Of a stretch of DNA of 64,000 nt, positions 35,635 to 47,939 are shown one piece after another; position 1 is the first letter of the stretch; every line of letters begins with the position of its first letter. Below the pieces are notes generated by a model that worked only from the letters and a program-made list of their open reading frames with translations, did no database searches and had not been told where the DNA came from. The position numbers and the translations under genes are program-made. Source of the stretch: Chiridota heheva (lineage: Eukaryota; Echinodermata; Holothuroidea; Apodida; Chiridotidae); NCBI GenBank assembly GCA_020152595.1, contig JAIGNY010004605.1, positions 154,501-218,500 of the forward strand. Reading direction: 5' to 3'.

Positions 35635-35935
35635 CTTATCTTTCTCTTTTAGCTGAAAATTGTAGATTAGCATCATTGAAAAGGAAATTCATAAAAAATC
35701 AAAATATGTAACACAAAGCTCTTGTTTTCAATATTCACAAGAAATTCTATTCGTACAAAGATTGGCCCATTTGTTGACTGATTTGAGCCAAAAAGTGCTT
35801 AATTTGCATATATTTGTTCAATTTTTTCCTAATATTGCTTTCATTACTCAAAAGATCACTATCGTATCTTCCATTAAAACCAAACTTGTAATGAAATAAA
35901 AGTTGTGGAAAATTTGTATGAAAAAAAAAAAAAAG
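35635..35935 (+). repeat. Dispersed repeat, 5' part (copy 2)
   Basis: It matches 60600-60870: AAAATTGTAGATTAGCATCA, TTGAAAAGGAAATT, AATCAAAATATGTAACACA, AAAAGTGCTTAATTTGCATA-like and AAAGTTGTGGA. It is followed by a poly-A run. Confidence 0.75.
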
Positions 35936-36166
35936 TTATAAGGTATTTTTTTGTTTGGTGTTTTAAGGTACAATTTCTTGTTAATCTTTTATTAAAATGA
36001 ATTTAAAGTTTAACTTAAACTTTTCTCACTTGTTGGATACAACATGTTTAGTTTCTGAATTGTGAATAGCTATTTTAACATAACAATTATGCAGATTTGT
36101 TTTTAACTTTATTTTGAGGAAAGAAGAAATTTTGAATTCCACCTTTCTCCCATTTAAACCTCTCAG

Positions 36167-36398
36167 ATAATGCTGCATTGTTGGACCATGTGGAATTTGC
36201 AAGTTTTGATTGGTCGATTCATCTTTGTGATTTATTACGAAGAATTGTTGACTTCTTAAAGAGAAAGATGCTACCTCAGAGCCATTTCTTGCCAGATCTG
36301 ATTGAAGGGAGGGCTGCCCAGGACCTCCATAAGCACCTTGAGTCAGTGGTGATGACGGCAAGGGTGTATTTGCAGTTATTAGAGAAAGCCTTCTCAGG
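36167..36398 (+). CDS. Exon 9 (residues 508-585)
   Basis: The acceptor is AAACCTCTCAG (phase 1 in) and the donor is CAGG/GTATGT (phase 2 out). It encodes DNAALLDHVEFASFDWSIHL, then CDLLRRIVDFLKRK and HLESVVMTARVYLQLLEKAF. Long helices predominate. This is one of the better stretches for a homology search. Confidence 0.9.
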
Positions 36399-38814
36399 GT
36401 ATGTTGATGTGATCTATATTCATAGAGCAAAGAGCAATGATTAGATTGCGTCGAAAAAAATAGTCATGAAAATACCTGGAAAATCCATCAAACTTGACCA
36501 AAAAATATTTGAGCATGACGTGTACCTCCGCTTTCCGTTTAGTATGCAATGCAACTGCCGATTTTGGCCAAAATCGACGGTTGCACATCACACGCCTCGC
36601 CAGAGCAAGGGCAACCTAATATGATATCATTATTTGCTTGGCCTGGCACAGCTACGATCTAATTACATTGTCAACATGCGCGAGTGTAATATGACGCCTC
36701 TATTTGATGCACGTTGGGCATATTATTAATGCCCTTATGATAGCATACTGAAAGGAAAGAGCTTGCACACTTAATGAGAAAGGGATTATTTTTTTAAGCT
36801 GTGACAGTAAGTTTTTAATGTATATAAATATTTCTCAGTCTTATAAGCATTAGGAGAAATGGGTGTGAGGGGAGAGTTTTCTGGACCCCAGCTTATTTCT
36901 AGCACAAATTTAACTTTTCAATGTCTGGTCCAAATACGTGGGAAACAGTCAGTTCCAAGCCTCGCGTTAATGAGGTGGTTTGATGTCATGCTCTTCGCAC
37001 AGGACTCCACCCACTTTGAGATTTGTACTGTTCTTGCAAACCGATCATTAGATGATGACATTTTCTGTCACATGGGGTGTCACCTGACAACGTTGCTACA
37101 GAAATGTTAGCAAGCTGGGTATAAGTCCATTAATTTCTCTTTCTATTGATATAAAATATTCCATACTTTTCGGATTTTTAATTTTGCATAATTTGCATAT
37201 ATTAAAATATTGGCTTAATTTTTGGGCCAAATTCATGCTGAACTCCTGACCAAATTCCTTCAAATTTAGGCAAAATGTATCGATATTTCATTAGACAACA
37301 CAATAAGCTTTCTGCCAGTACTAAATTTGTATCCCGGTGGTGATTGGTGACAGTGTTTTGAAGTTGAAAATGGTCACCATTACGGAGATTAGCTTTAGAT
37401 TTTACGTAGATTTTCATCGCGATCCAGAGTAAGGTAGTGTGAATTTTAGGATAAAATTTATTTTACATTCATCTCATTTACTCTGACCTAGCCCAGGGCC
37501 TAGCTGTCAATGTGTTGTTTTATCCATTTTGTAATCTGTGCAGCATTGGATCAAAATGATAGTTTATTATAAGCATATTTGAAATGTGTTATGACAGTGA
37601 AAGACATTTTTTTATCATTGTTTAGCTTGAAGTGTGAGCAAGGTTTGTTGTGGAAATGAGAATAGTGTGTCCATAGCTACAAATCAACCATACTCTATCT
37701 AGGTTCTATATTTAGGCTACAAGATAAAATTAACAATCAGGTTATTTTCATTTTCATCCTATTGTGTTGGAATGCCGTCTTTGTGTAATTTTCTTGAAAT
37801 ACCACATTAGACAATGAGGAAATACTTCAAGACCAAGATACATGTGTATCTAGACTGCAGATTATCTGCTATTTTAGGCCTTAGATTGAGGACTTAGCAA
37901 TCTGAGTGTTTGTGAAAACTTTTTATTTTTATGTGTATATAATATGTTTTCATTTTTTCAATTGAGTGTTTCATTGATCTCTAATTTCTGTTGACAAAAT
38001 TCTAGTTGCACTACATACACATACATACCTTGCATGGGGTTGTTTTTAATCAAAAGTAAGTTGTGAACATTTGTGTTTATTGTCTGTAACAGTTGAAGAA
38101 CATCACTGCATCTGTGTATTCTGTTTATATTTCAAGGTTATATAAATTGTCAGTATCAGAAGTAAATCAAATGTTGAAGAAAATCACAATGAAGCCAGAA
38201 CAATCACAACGAAGCAGTTTAGGACATCTAATCATGAAATCAGGAATTTGTTATTTGGGATAAATAATTCCGGAGTGAAATGATATTTTTAGTAGTATAA
38301 GCAAATATAAAATGTATTTAACCCTATGAATTATAACAAAAGAATGAGTGAAAATACCACTGCATAGGCTGAATTTGAGAAAATTAGTACTGACTGATTG
38401 ACACCACATTACATACACAAGGGTTCTAATTATCAAACCCTGCATACACTGAGTACGTGTAGTCATTTGCCTCAAGCTCTGTCGTCACTAAATCTCATTC
38501 ATTTATTCTGAATCAGATATCACAATTAAGATTCCCATATAATCTGAAATATGTATATTGTTTCAAAGAAACTATTTTGTAGTTAGCTTGAGGATTATGA
38601 ATGATACCTTTGTGGCTAAGTAATTTGGTGAATGCCATTTCCATACTATAGTACATGCGAGGCGTCACGAATGTAAACAACATCATGTGACTGCACATTG
38701 TCCAATCATGATATTGATCGTCGATATATGCGATGATTTTCACATAAAATTTAACGAATGAGGAGATTAAGTTCCATTTTTTTAAATGTAATTTTTTCAT
38801 TTCTGTCCAATCAC
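36399..38814. other. Intron, little recognised
   Basis: At 38185-38220 there are two isolated units (AATCACAATGAAGCC) like those of the 19-bp array at 38815, suggesting that ~590 bp separates parts of one older array. No coding evidence. Confidence 0.5.
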
Positions 38815-39140
38815 AATGAAGCCTTACAATCACAATGAAGCCTTACAATCACAATGAAGCCTTACAATCACAATGAAGCCTTACAATCACAATGAAGCCC
38901 TACAATCACAATGAAGCCTTACAATCACAATGAAGCCTTACAATCACAATGAAGCCCTACAATTACAATGAAGCCTTACAATCACAACGAAGCCTTACAA
39001 TCACAATGAAGCCTTACAATCACAATGAAGCCTTACAATCACAATGAAGCCCTACAATCACAATGAAGCCTTACAATCGCAACGAAGCCTTACAATCGCA
39101 ATGAAGCCTTACAATCACAATGAAGCCTTACAATTCACAA
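38815..39140. repeat. 19-bp minisatellite (about 17 units)
   Basis: The unit is CACAATGAAGCCTTACAAT, with a few C/T variants. It ends about 130 bp before exon 10. Confidence 0.95.
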
Positions 39141-39271
39141 TGTTCAATTTGTAACAGATTTTTATGAAACCTTTATGCTTTTTTCGTCTTCTAAGCTCAA
39201 GTTGCTATCTGTCCATATATCTTTAAAGTTGAGCTTCAACATCATTGATGTTCTGGTCCTTTATTATTTAG

Positions 39272-39443
39272 AAATGCCAAGGAAGTAAGCAGCACCCAAT
39301 ATCATCATCTTGAAGATTGTCTCAGAACTCTCTTGTACCAATTGACCGATAAACTGGCTTTTTCATCTCATGTTCCTCCCAGTGACAGCCACTTTGAAAA
39401 TGAAGCAGAGAGTAAGATGCAGATTCTTGAATGTCTATCAGTT
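39272..39443 (+). CDS. Exon 10 (residues 585-642)
   Basis: The acceptor is TTATTATTTAG (phase 2 in) and the donor is GTT/GTAAGT (phase 0 out). It encodes NAKEVSSTQYHHLEDCLRTL, then a charged segment and KMQILECLSV. A 19-bp minisatellite ends about 130 bp upstream. Confidence 0.85.
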
Positions 39444-39514
39444 GTAAGTGACATCACCTCTTCATTTCTTTGAATGCACCTTTTTATTTTGTTTCTACAA
39501 AGCCATTTGGTCAT

Positions 39515-39750
39515 TGTTTTTTTTCAGTCTTCAGCTGCTTTTCTCTGGAAGAATCTACCAACACATATCAAAGAGTTTCAAACTGTAACTAACTTTAAAT
39601 CATCGTTAAGAACACATCTTTTCTCACTTCTATAAGGTAATTGTTTTCCTATCCCCCCCTTTATTTTATTTGCTTTGTTAGAGCAATGAGACTAGTGTGT
39701 GTTGTGCTTCATAAGAAATGTATATTATTATTAGTAGTAATAGTAGTAGT
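39515..39750 (+). mobile_element. CR1/L2-like LINE 3' end, second copy
   Basis: It encodes SSAAFLWKNLPTHIKEFQTV, then TNFKSSLRTHLFSLL and a stop, the C-terminus seen also at 16560. A TAGTAGTAATAG microsatellite tail follows. It begins just after a T-rich tract with CAG, 75 bp downstream of exon 10. Confidence 0.8.
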
Positions 39751-39764
39751 CGTAGTATTGACTA

Positions 39765-40245
39765 CAGAACACGAATTGACTGCAGAACACAAATGAGCAA
39801 GCTGGATTTCGCTCTTAGCACAACTGAACAAATTTTATTTTAAGGAAGATTGTTGAGCTAGTCAGTGAGTGGCAAGCATTCTTATACTTTAATTTCATTA
39901 ACGATTTTTAAAAAAGCCTTTGATTCCATTCATAGAGAGAGTTTTGAAGAGCTACGGGATTCCAAGCAAAATCACATGTATGGTGCTAGCTTTATACAAC
40001 ACCCTCAATATGCTGTGATTAATGAAAATGAGACGTCCGACTAGTTTAACACCAAGAAGGGGTCAAACAGGGATGCAATTTGTCCAGCTCTTTCTTTTTC
40101 TTAGCAATTGACTGGATGATGAGAAGGACTACAGTACTATGCAACACAGGCATTAGATGGAAGCTGACAACACAACTAGAAGATCTGGATTTTGCCGATG
40201 ATGAAGCCTTGTTGTCATCCACAAAACAACAAATACAATCCACTC
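39765..40245 (+). mobile_element. RTE-like reverse transcriptase relic, 5' portion
   Basis: It encodes, with frame breaks, FKKAFDSIHRESFEELL-like sequence, TPRRGQTGMQ, FLFLAIDWMMRRT and LTTQLEDLDFADDEALLSST. FADD is the RT active-site block. The DLDFADD and LAIDW..R signature is typical of RTE-type elements annotated as endonuclease-reverse transcriptases. It is interrupted by a LINE tail at 40246. Confidence 0.8.
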
Positions 40246-40459
40246 ACATATTTAGTCCTCCTTCCCCACCCTCTCTCTCTCTCTACATTATTTTTCACCC
40301 ATACACTTCTCCTCTCGATCCCAGCTTTCTGGCTTTTAGTTCTCATGTTTCTCTCAATCTCCCCCTGTTTACTCTCCATACCTCTGGAATGATCTGACCT
40401 CTTAGGCACAATTTGACCTTTGCTGTTGTGGTGCCGTTAAAGTCTCATCAAACAAACAA
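40246..40459 (+). mobile_element. I/Nimb-like LINE 3' tail inserted in the RTE relic
   Basis: CATATTTAGTCCTCCTTCCC through AGGCACAATTTGACC and GGTGCCGTTAAAG, ending AAACAAACAAA, is the same 3' UTR as at 420-607. The RTE frame (STKQQIQSTH / ITLTGEAANIGLKIN) continues across it. Confidence 0.87.
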
Positions 40460-40735
40460 ATCACTTTAACGGGTGAAGCAGCAAATATAGGCCTTAAAAT
40501 CAATGTGCAGAGGTGCATGAGGATCATTGCCGAATCTCACATAGATATTACTTTAAGAGAATAGAAAGTGTTGATAACTTTGTCTATCTGGGTGCTACCA
40601 TTACAAAAGAAGGAGGTGGTATGAATGACCTCAACAACAGGATTGGAAAAGCATGGAACTTTCCTAAAGTTAAAGAAGATCTGGAGTTAACAGGAAGAGC
40701 TAAGATTAGACTCTACAAGACCTGGGTCCTAGCTG
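40460..40735 (+). mobile_element. RTE-like relic, 3' portion
   Basis: It encodes ITLTGEAANIGLKIN, then IESVDNFVYLGATITKEGGG and LNNRIGKAWNFPKVK, RAKIRLYKTWVL. This is the thumb/C-terminal region of RTE-type RTs. It is followed at once by another LINE. Confidence 0.8.
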
Positions 40736-41129
40736 CCTCACCGAGTCATTTATGCTAAACAAGGCACTTCAAAGGCCTTGTTGGTACCCCCCCCTAAAGT
40801 CTCACCCTCAAATCCAGCGATCTCCTGGTGCACTGCCAGAGATACTCAAGCTACCACCCTCCTCAATACCAAAACCTAGCCAAGCCAGGTATTGACGTTA
40901 CTGTCACCCCACTGTTCCCTAAACTACCCAGTAAGGTGTGGTCAGATCCAGGGACCTGGCCTGCCTAAATGATGAAGACCTCGTAAATGGATTAACCAGC
41001 CAAAATGTCAGAAGCCCGTCGTCGTCCTCAAGAGACGGTTGCGGCTCACCACTAACACCAATTTCCTGACTTTTTCTACACCAACTCTCCCCCCACATAA
41101 CAGCAGGCTACTTAAGATTTCCAGTCACC

Positions 41130-41345
41130 CCTTATATCCCAAACCCCTCCGTTTGCCATAAGTGCCAGAGGTATGGCCATGGAAAAAACTCCTTCGCAGC
41201 CAAGCGCTGTGGCAGCTGTGGACCCTAGACCATGACAGCACCTCCTGCACCAGCACCCCACACTGCCTGGTGCAGCGGTACCCATCAACAAACCATCCCT
41301 TCTTCTCTAAAGACTGCCCCCCTGGCTCTAAGAAAAACAAGTTAC
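41130..41345 (+). pseudogene. LINE ORF1 zinc-knuckle region
   Basis: It encodes CHKCQRYGHGKNSFAAKRCG, then SCG, DHDSTSCTSTPHC and a final C..THQQT segment. The first knuckle (C-x2-C-x4-H) is intact apart from its last Cys. A stop lies after CGP. Confidence 0.75.
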
Positions 41346-41939
41346 CAATCTAAAATCCCTTAACCCCAACATTACATACCCCAGAGGCCAGAAAGCAGTT
41401 TCTCGCTTCACTGCACACTAAACCATCCTACTCGAGCGTAGTCTCCTCCAACACCAATAATGCCCCAAACACAAAAAACTGACTCACATACCCAAACAGA
41501 CCTCACTGGCTCTTCTTACCCAGTCCTAAGCCCCATCACCATTGACAACAAACAAACCACCTACTACCCAAACGACCTCCACCACCACCACTTTTCCCCT
41601 TAACCTTCCTTCCTCAAGACTTCCGCCATCCCCTCGTCAACACCTCTAATGCCAACAAACATCAAACTCAAGCCAACGTGGCTAACAGTCACCCAATCAT
41701 CAAACAACAAACCAAAAACAACCAATAAACAAACAGTCCACCATCCAAGCCCACACCCACACTAATGACACGGAACAGAGCGTGGATTGTTTGGTTACCA
41801 AACACACTTCTCATCCAACTTTCAAAAACAACTGTTCCCAAAGAAATAGAGACAATTTCAAAAGAAAAATAAACCAACTCAGACCGAACAGATCCTCCTC
41901 AAGATAATCCTATGCCTCCTTTATGGCATGCAACATAAA

Positions 41940-42600
41940 CAATAAATAACATTCTCAACATCATACAATGGAACATAAGGAGCCTTAAGGCCAATTCTGA
42001 AGAAATTGACCTTCTGGCCACCACCTTCCAACCCGGTCGTCTTCTGCCCCACAAGAAACTTTCTTGAAAACCACTGACCATTACTCCCTCAACAACCCGG
42101 CTTGCTATCACAAACATCAAGTGGGCGCCGACAAGGCCTGTGGTAGCATCTCCATTCTCGTAAGACCGATATCCACTTTGCCCTGTTCAAGTGCACACCG
42201 ACCTTCAGGCCATCTGTATATCTATCTCCCTCCACAAAACTTTTCCTCTTTGCAATATCTATCTTCCCCCTCCCCCCCAACACCAACATTCAGCCAACCA
42301 GCCTTAACAACCTTATCTCTCAGCTCCCTCCCCTTCATCGCCATTGGTAACTTCAACGCTCCACAACCCTCTGTGGGGCTCTGTACCACCACCCCGAGCA
42401 AGCTCATCGAGAACACTCTTCGTCAGCACAGTCTCTCCTTGCTCAACACTAACTCTCGACCTACCTTCACCCCTGCCACAGGCTCCTACCTGTATTGATC
42501 TGTCTATCTGTTCCCCAACCTCCTCCCTGATTTTGGCTGAGAGTCTCTGCTGACCTTTGTGGTAGTGATCATTTACCCTCTTCTTATACCTCCAACCTTC
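41940..42600 (+). pseudogene. LINE APE endonuclease, broken
   Basis: It starts NIIQWNIRSLKANSEEIDLL, and the expected LQET region is damaged. Later it has an IGNFNAPQPSVG block (the family has GDFNAHNPLWG), so the catalytic Asp is replaced by Asn. It ends with CGSDHLP. Frameshifts are frequent. Confidence 0.78.
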
Positions 42601-43299
42601 AAACCCCCACTGACCCACCCCAAATTGGAACCTCGAGAAGGCTGACTGGCCTTTTTTGAAACCCTCTGTGACTCACACCTCCCCCTCCCCGTCTCCTTGA
42701 GGATGAGAACCCATGTCAAACTTCAGTAATATCCTTATCAACATCACCACCTGCTCAATTCCCAACACCTCCAAACCCCCAAATCTTACCCCCAACCCCT
42801 GCTTCTCTGATGACTGCAAAACCGCCATCAAGAACAGGAAAAAGCTCCAGGAACTTCAAAACTAACCCGACCACCCATAACCTCAACCTCATTAGCATCA
42901 GCCATACCAAGGCCAGGCGCACTATCAAGGACAGTAAAACTAACACTTGGAACAACTTCATCTCTTCTCTCACCACCAACACCCCCACTAAAAAAAATTG
43001 GAGAATGGTTAACAGCTTTCACGGCAGAGTAGGCAAACCTCTCATCTCCCATCTCTCTCAGAATGGTGACTCTCACAAAAAGGACATCATTAACCACCTC
43101 GCGCCACTTTTAGCAACATCTCATCCTCGACCAACTACTCAATGCCTTCAAAACCAAAAAAGCTTCTGATGAAGCCGGAGAATCACTTTTCCTTCCGACA
43201 ATTCCAAGCTACAACCCTCTCACCCTTTCTGAATTAAGCCTATCCATCCCACGATGCTGGCTGTACCTCCAAGACCCAGATAACATCCCCTACCAGTTC

Positions 43300-44350
43300 T
43301 GAAACACCTTCCCATCAAGGCCACCACTACCCTACTCACCATCTTCAACAACATTTGGACCTCGCACTCCTTTCCCCTATATGGAGGGGACAGCTATTGT
43401 CATCCCGTCCTTAAACCGGGTGAAAGACCGGTACCGACCCCTCAGCTACGCCCCATCGCCCTCACATGCTGTCTCTGTAAAATTATGGAAAGATCATTAA
43501 TCAGAGACTAAACTGGTTTCTTGAGACCACAGAATCCTCTTCCTGACCAGCGGCTTCCAGCGTCGTAATACCCTAGACCAGTTAACTCACGCTCAGACAC
43601 GCTACCGGGAATCTTTTTGCAAAAAGGAACACCTCATTGCCATTTTTTGACCTTGAAAGCTTTGCGACACTACTTGGAAATACGGCGTACCATAAACTTC
43701 ACACCATCGGCCTCAGAGGCCATCTCCCCATCTTTATTCAAAACTTCCTCTCATCCAGGTAGTTCCAAGCTCGTATTGGCCACACCTTCTCCAACCCGTA
43801 CCCTAACAACTTGAGGCGTCCTCCAAGGCAGCATCCTCTCTCCCCTCTCTTCAACCTAAGCATCAATGACATTGCAGATTACCTTGGCCCCAACATCAAA
43901 CGTACCTTATATGTGGATGACTTCACCATCTTCTACTCCTACCTAGCTTTCCTATTGTTGAAAAGTAGGCTCCAAGTCAACCTCGACCTGCTGCAAGACT
44001 GGAGCAACAAAAACAGTTTAAATTCTTTAAAGACTAGACAATCTGCATGCACTTTTGTTATTTCAACAATCTCACCCCAACCCGAACTTTGTGCTCAATG
44101 GTGTCGCATCCCAAAGTTGAACACACAAAGTTCCTGGGTTTAGCTCTAAACCCCAAGCTTACCTACAAGCAACACATCACGAACCTGAAACTGAAATGCA
44201 ACAGCTCCCTCAGCATCCTCAGACTTCTCTCAGCACCACTTGAAGTGCGAACCCTTTGCTCTCCTCAGAATTTTCAGGCTCACCATTCGTGCCAAGCTTT
44301 CTGGCAATATTGTCTACTGTGTCGCTCACAATTCATACCTTAACTACATC
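43300..44350 (+). pseudogene. LINE reverse transcriptase, broken
   Basis: Recognisable blocks are LKPGERPV, LRPIALTCCLCKIMERSLI, GVLQGSILSPLFNLSINDIA and TLYVDDFTIFYS (active-site YVDD), then NLDLLQDWSNKNSLN, and FLGLALNPKLTYKQHI. The blocks lie in different frames with stops, so there is no activity. Confidence 0.82.
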
Positions 44351-45333
44351 AGCACCATCAAAATGAAGCCCTCAGGCTTTGTCTAGGTGCTTACAGGACC
44401 TCCCCAATCACCCAGCCTTTATGTTGAAGCCAACAGACCTCCCTTTCTACTTAGATGTAGAAAGCCAGCCTCTTCTATGCTTTTAGGGTCCTTGCCAACA
44501 CCCAGAACCCTGTTTACAACCTCATTAGGTACCCCAATTTTTCCACCCTCTTTGATAGGGCTAAAACCCCTATCCCCTCCCTTCAGCTTATGCATTAAAT
44601 CAGACCTCTTCCATCGGCATCAACCCCACCACTCGGCACCTTCTCCTGGCCCACTTTTCCTCCTTGGGCCACCCCCTCCCTTCTGTCCACTTGGGCCTCT
44701 CCACTCATCACAAAGCTCAAACCCATCCTAACCTCTTCATCACCACAACCAAGTCAAGACCAACTCTCAAATTACACCTCCATCTATACTGATGGGTCCA
44801 AGGAGACAAAAAAGACAGCTGCTGCTGCCGTCATCAAGACATCACCTCAACCCTCAGTAGCAGACTTCCTGACTACTCATCCATCTTTTCAGCCGAGGCT
44901 AAGGCCATTCTCCTTGCCCTCAACTTTATTGAGTACTCCTCACTTAGCCACTTTCTTATTTTCTCCGACTCAAGGCTGTTCTTACTTCTTTACTCAATCT
45001 TTAATGGGATAACCTCACAAGCCACCTCCTCCCCACAAACTCCTTTCTCCCACCCTCTGCAGGAAAACTATTTTTATTTCTGGATACCCAGCCATGTTGG
45101 CATCCCAAGTAATGACAGGGCTGATGCAGCCGCTAAGCTTGCCCTCAACCTCCTCCCTGCCCCTTTTCCCAAAACCTTCTCTGACATAAAACCGCTTATC
45201 GCTTCCCTTGTTCAAGACCGCTGGCAAACCTCATGGAAGTCCCAAATTGATAACAAACTCCATGTCATCCAGCCCACAATTCCGATCAAAGCCACCATCA
45301 ACAACCTCTCTCGTATTGACAACGTTCATATTA

Positions 45334-45544
45334 CCTTATATGGCCTTATGTGCCTCATGTCACAAAGTGGACAGGTAGCTCTGGCCACAGATGAAAGTTA
45401 TGATGGGATGGCCTTATGTGCCTCATGTCACAAAGTGGACAGGTAGCTCTGGCCACAGATGAAAGTTATGATGTGATGGCCTTATGTGCCTCATGTCACA
45501 AAGTGGACAGGTAGCTCTGGCCACAGATGGAAGTTATGATGGGA
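45334..45544. repeat. 68-bp tandem repeat (3 units)
   Basis: The unit holds GCCTTATGTGCCTCATGTCA, then CAAAGTGGACAGGTAGCTCT. Starts are at 45343, 45411 and 45479. It sits exactly at the truncated end of the LINE, with no 3' UTR between. Confidence 0.92.
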
Positions 45545-45689
45545 TTATGAACTCAAGAGTCATGCCTTGAAGGGCTTGTGGAAATAGCACTGCATCAATT
45601 TGTAAATAATTAACTTCAAAATAGAGTAAGGTTAAGGCTCCTCATGACTGAGCTTCGAGAATGCGACTTTGTAAAGTGCCACACATTCT

Positions 45690-45875
45690 GAGCCATTGCA
45701 TGAGGTAGGGTAGGCAGTTCCTTTACTCGCCACCTATAATAAGCCCTCCGCATCTAATGCCAGGTACCTATTATACTACTAGTGCACAGCAGGAGTCTCT
45801 GTCCAAGGCTCGAACCAGGGACCATCTGCATAGTCAAGCTTTTTACCAAGTGAGCTATCCTGACTCCAAAAGTTA
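45690..45875 (-). mobile_element. tRNA-derived SINE fragment, minus strand
   Basis: On the minus strand: GGAGTCAGGATAGCTCACTT, then GGTAAAAAGCTTGACTATGC and CCCTGGTTCGAGCCTTGGAC. These match box A and box B (GGTTCGAGCC). The lack of a full acceptor stem and the repeat-rich context argue for a SINE rather than a tRNA gene. Confidence 0.6.
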
Positions 45876-45946
45876 AGAGTATTAGTAGACAAACACATAG
45901 CAAAGTATTTCGTCCAATTCTATTCTTAGATCTATTATCATTACAG

Positions 45947-46046
45947 GTGAACCGTACATGTGATTGTATAGACAAGCAGGTTGAAGACATAGGTCTGTTA
46001 ACAGACAGGTTGATCGGAGCAGCTCAGGCATCAAGCACCTCAACTG
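45947..46046 (+). CDS. Exon 11 (residues 643-676), too short for ORF scans
   Basis: The acceptor is TTATCATTACAG and the donor is ACTG/GTAAGC. Phase 0 in and 1 out match its neighbours. It reads VNRTCDCIDKQVEDIGLLTD, then a helix (RLIGAAQASSTST). It sits 6.5 kb after exon 10, beyond a LINE nest, and a degenerate 28-bp repeat begins about 45 bp after the donor. Confidence 0.82.
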
Positions 46047-46089
46047 GTAAGCAGAGATACCTCATAGAAATGTTGTTGTAATATCTTGA

Positions 46090-46640
46090 TAATAACTCCA
46101 TGGACTAGTGGTCATAGCGTCATCTTGGCAGTTTAGTGGTCATAGCGTTATCTTGGCGGTCTAGTGGTCATATAGCGTCATCTTGGCGGTCTAGTGATCA
46201 TAGCGTCATCTTGGCGGTCTAGTGGTCATAAGCGTCATCTTGGCAGTCTGGTGGTCATAAGCGTCATCATGGGGTCTAGTGGTGGTCTTAAGCGTCATCT
46301 TGGCAGTCTGGTGGTCATAGCGTCATCATGGGGGTCTAGTGGTCATAACATCATCTTGGCAGTCTAGTGCTCAGCATCATATTGGTTATAAGCGCATCAT
46401 CTTGGTGGTCTAGTGGTCATAAGCGTCATCTTGGGCGCGTCATCATGGGGGTCTAGTGGTCATAAGCGTCATCTTGGCGGTCTGGTGGTGGTCATCATGG
46501 GGTCTAGTGGTCATAGCATCATCTTGGCAGTCTAGTGCTCATAGCATCATATTGGTGGTATGGTCTTAGCATCATCTTGTGGTCTAGTGGTCATATCGTT
46601 ATCTTGGCATCTGGTGGTCAAGCGTTATCTTGGCAAGCTA
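46090..46640. repeat. Degenerate 28-bp minisatellite
   Basis: Unit: GTCTAGTGGTCATAGCGTCA followed by TCTTGGCG, with many insertions and deletions. It starts about 45 bp after the exon 11 donor. Confidence 0.88.
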
Positions 46641-46799
46641 GAGGCCCTGGGTTTATTAAATGGCTATAGACATCTTTATATAACCTTAGTTGTTGATACC
46701 TCAACTACTGTAATTTTATTATCTTCGGCTGTGGTAAAGGAATATATTACATAATATGATAGAGGACTATTAGAAACAAATTGGTAGAAAAAACTAGTT

Positions 46800-47515
46800 G
46801 AAACCTTAATCTGTTAAGGTTTTATAAACTTCAAAGGTTTTATAACACTAAAGGTTTCATAAAACTTTAAAGGTTTTATAACACTTTCAAAGTGTATAAA
46901 ACTTTAAATGTTTTATAACACTTTAAAAGGTTGTATAACACTTAAAAGGTTTTAACACTTTAAAGGTTTTTATATCACATTAAAGGTTTTATAACACTTT
47001 CAAGTTTTATAACACTTTCAAGGTTTTATAACACTTTCAAGGTTTTATAAGACTTTCAAGGTTTTATAACATTTTAGGTTTTATAAAAGGTTTTATAACA
47101 TTTTAAAGGTTTTATAACACTTTAAAGTTTGTATAACACTTTAAACGTTTTATAACACTTTAATGGTTTTATAACACTTTAAAGATTTTATATCACCTTA
47201 AAGGTTTTATACCACTTTAAAGGTTTTATAACACTTTAAAGGTTTTAACACTTTAAATATGACACTATAAAGGTTTTTAACACTTTAAAGGTTGTATAAA
47301 CTTTAAGGTTGTATAACAATTTAAGTTTATAACATTTGAAGGTTTTATAACACTTTAAAGGTTTTATGACACTTTAAGGTTTTATAACCCTTTAAAGGTT
47401 TTATAACACTTTAAAGGTTTTATAACACTTTAAAGGTTTTATAACACTTTAAAGGTTTATAACACTTTAAAAGTTTTATAACACTAAAGATTTTATAACA
47501 CTTTAAAGATTTTGC
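46800..47515. repeat. 19-bp AT-rich minisatellite (about 37 units)
   Basis: Unit: AAAGGTTTTATAACACTTT with single-base variation. It ends 425 bp before exon 12. Confidence 0.93.
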
Positions 47516-47689
47516 CAGTGTTTTGAAAAGTGACTTTGGAGTGTAAAGTGTGATATCATTATTGCGGATTCAAAATGATTTTATATGTACTCAAACCATG
47601 AAGAACCACCAGATTAGTGCTTATTCCCAGTTTCCTTTCAAAGGCGGATGAGAGTACATGACTCCTCCTGAATAGGACACCAATCCATC

Positions 47690-47825
47690 TTAGGTTAAGT
47701 CCCCAGCAATGCTGGTACTCGTTTTACAGCTGAGTGGACTGGAGCAAGTACAGTAAAGTGTCTTGCTGAAGGACACAATGCAGGAACAGAACACAAACCA
47801 CTGAGCCGTTACAGTTCTAAGAATC
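47690..47825 (+). repeat. Dispersed repeat fragment (counterpart of 11715)
   Basis: GTCCCCAGCAATGCTGGTAC and GTGTCTTGCTGAAGGACACA are in the orientation opposite to 11715-11765. Sequence of this kind recurs in marine invertebrate genomes, to my knowledge as part of interspersed repeats. Confidence 0.55.
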
Positions 47826-47939
47826 AAGTAATTTATTTCAAATGAAAAATTGTTCATTAAAAATAGATTACAACTGTTGAAAAAAGTGGGAACGATTTTG
47901 ACTTTTGACTTAGATAAATCCTTTTTCTTTTATCCCTAG

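Larger units (their letters stand above)
40736..45333 (+). mobile_element. Near full-length I/Nimb-like LINE (4.6 kb), dead
   Basis: In order: an ORF1 start (NKALQ, GLVGT, SSDLLVHC-like in shifted frames), zinc knuckles at 41150-41340, APE endonuclease at 41940-42600, reverse transcriptase at 43300-44350 and RNase H at 44780-45333. All are broken by many stops. The 3' end is truncated at about 45333, without 3' UTR. It shows the RT that the 12053 copy lost. Confidence 0.82.
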
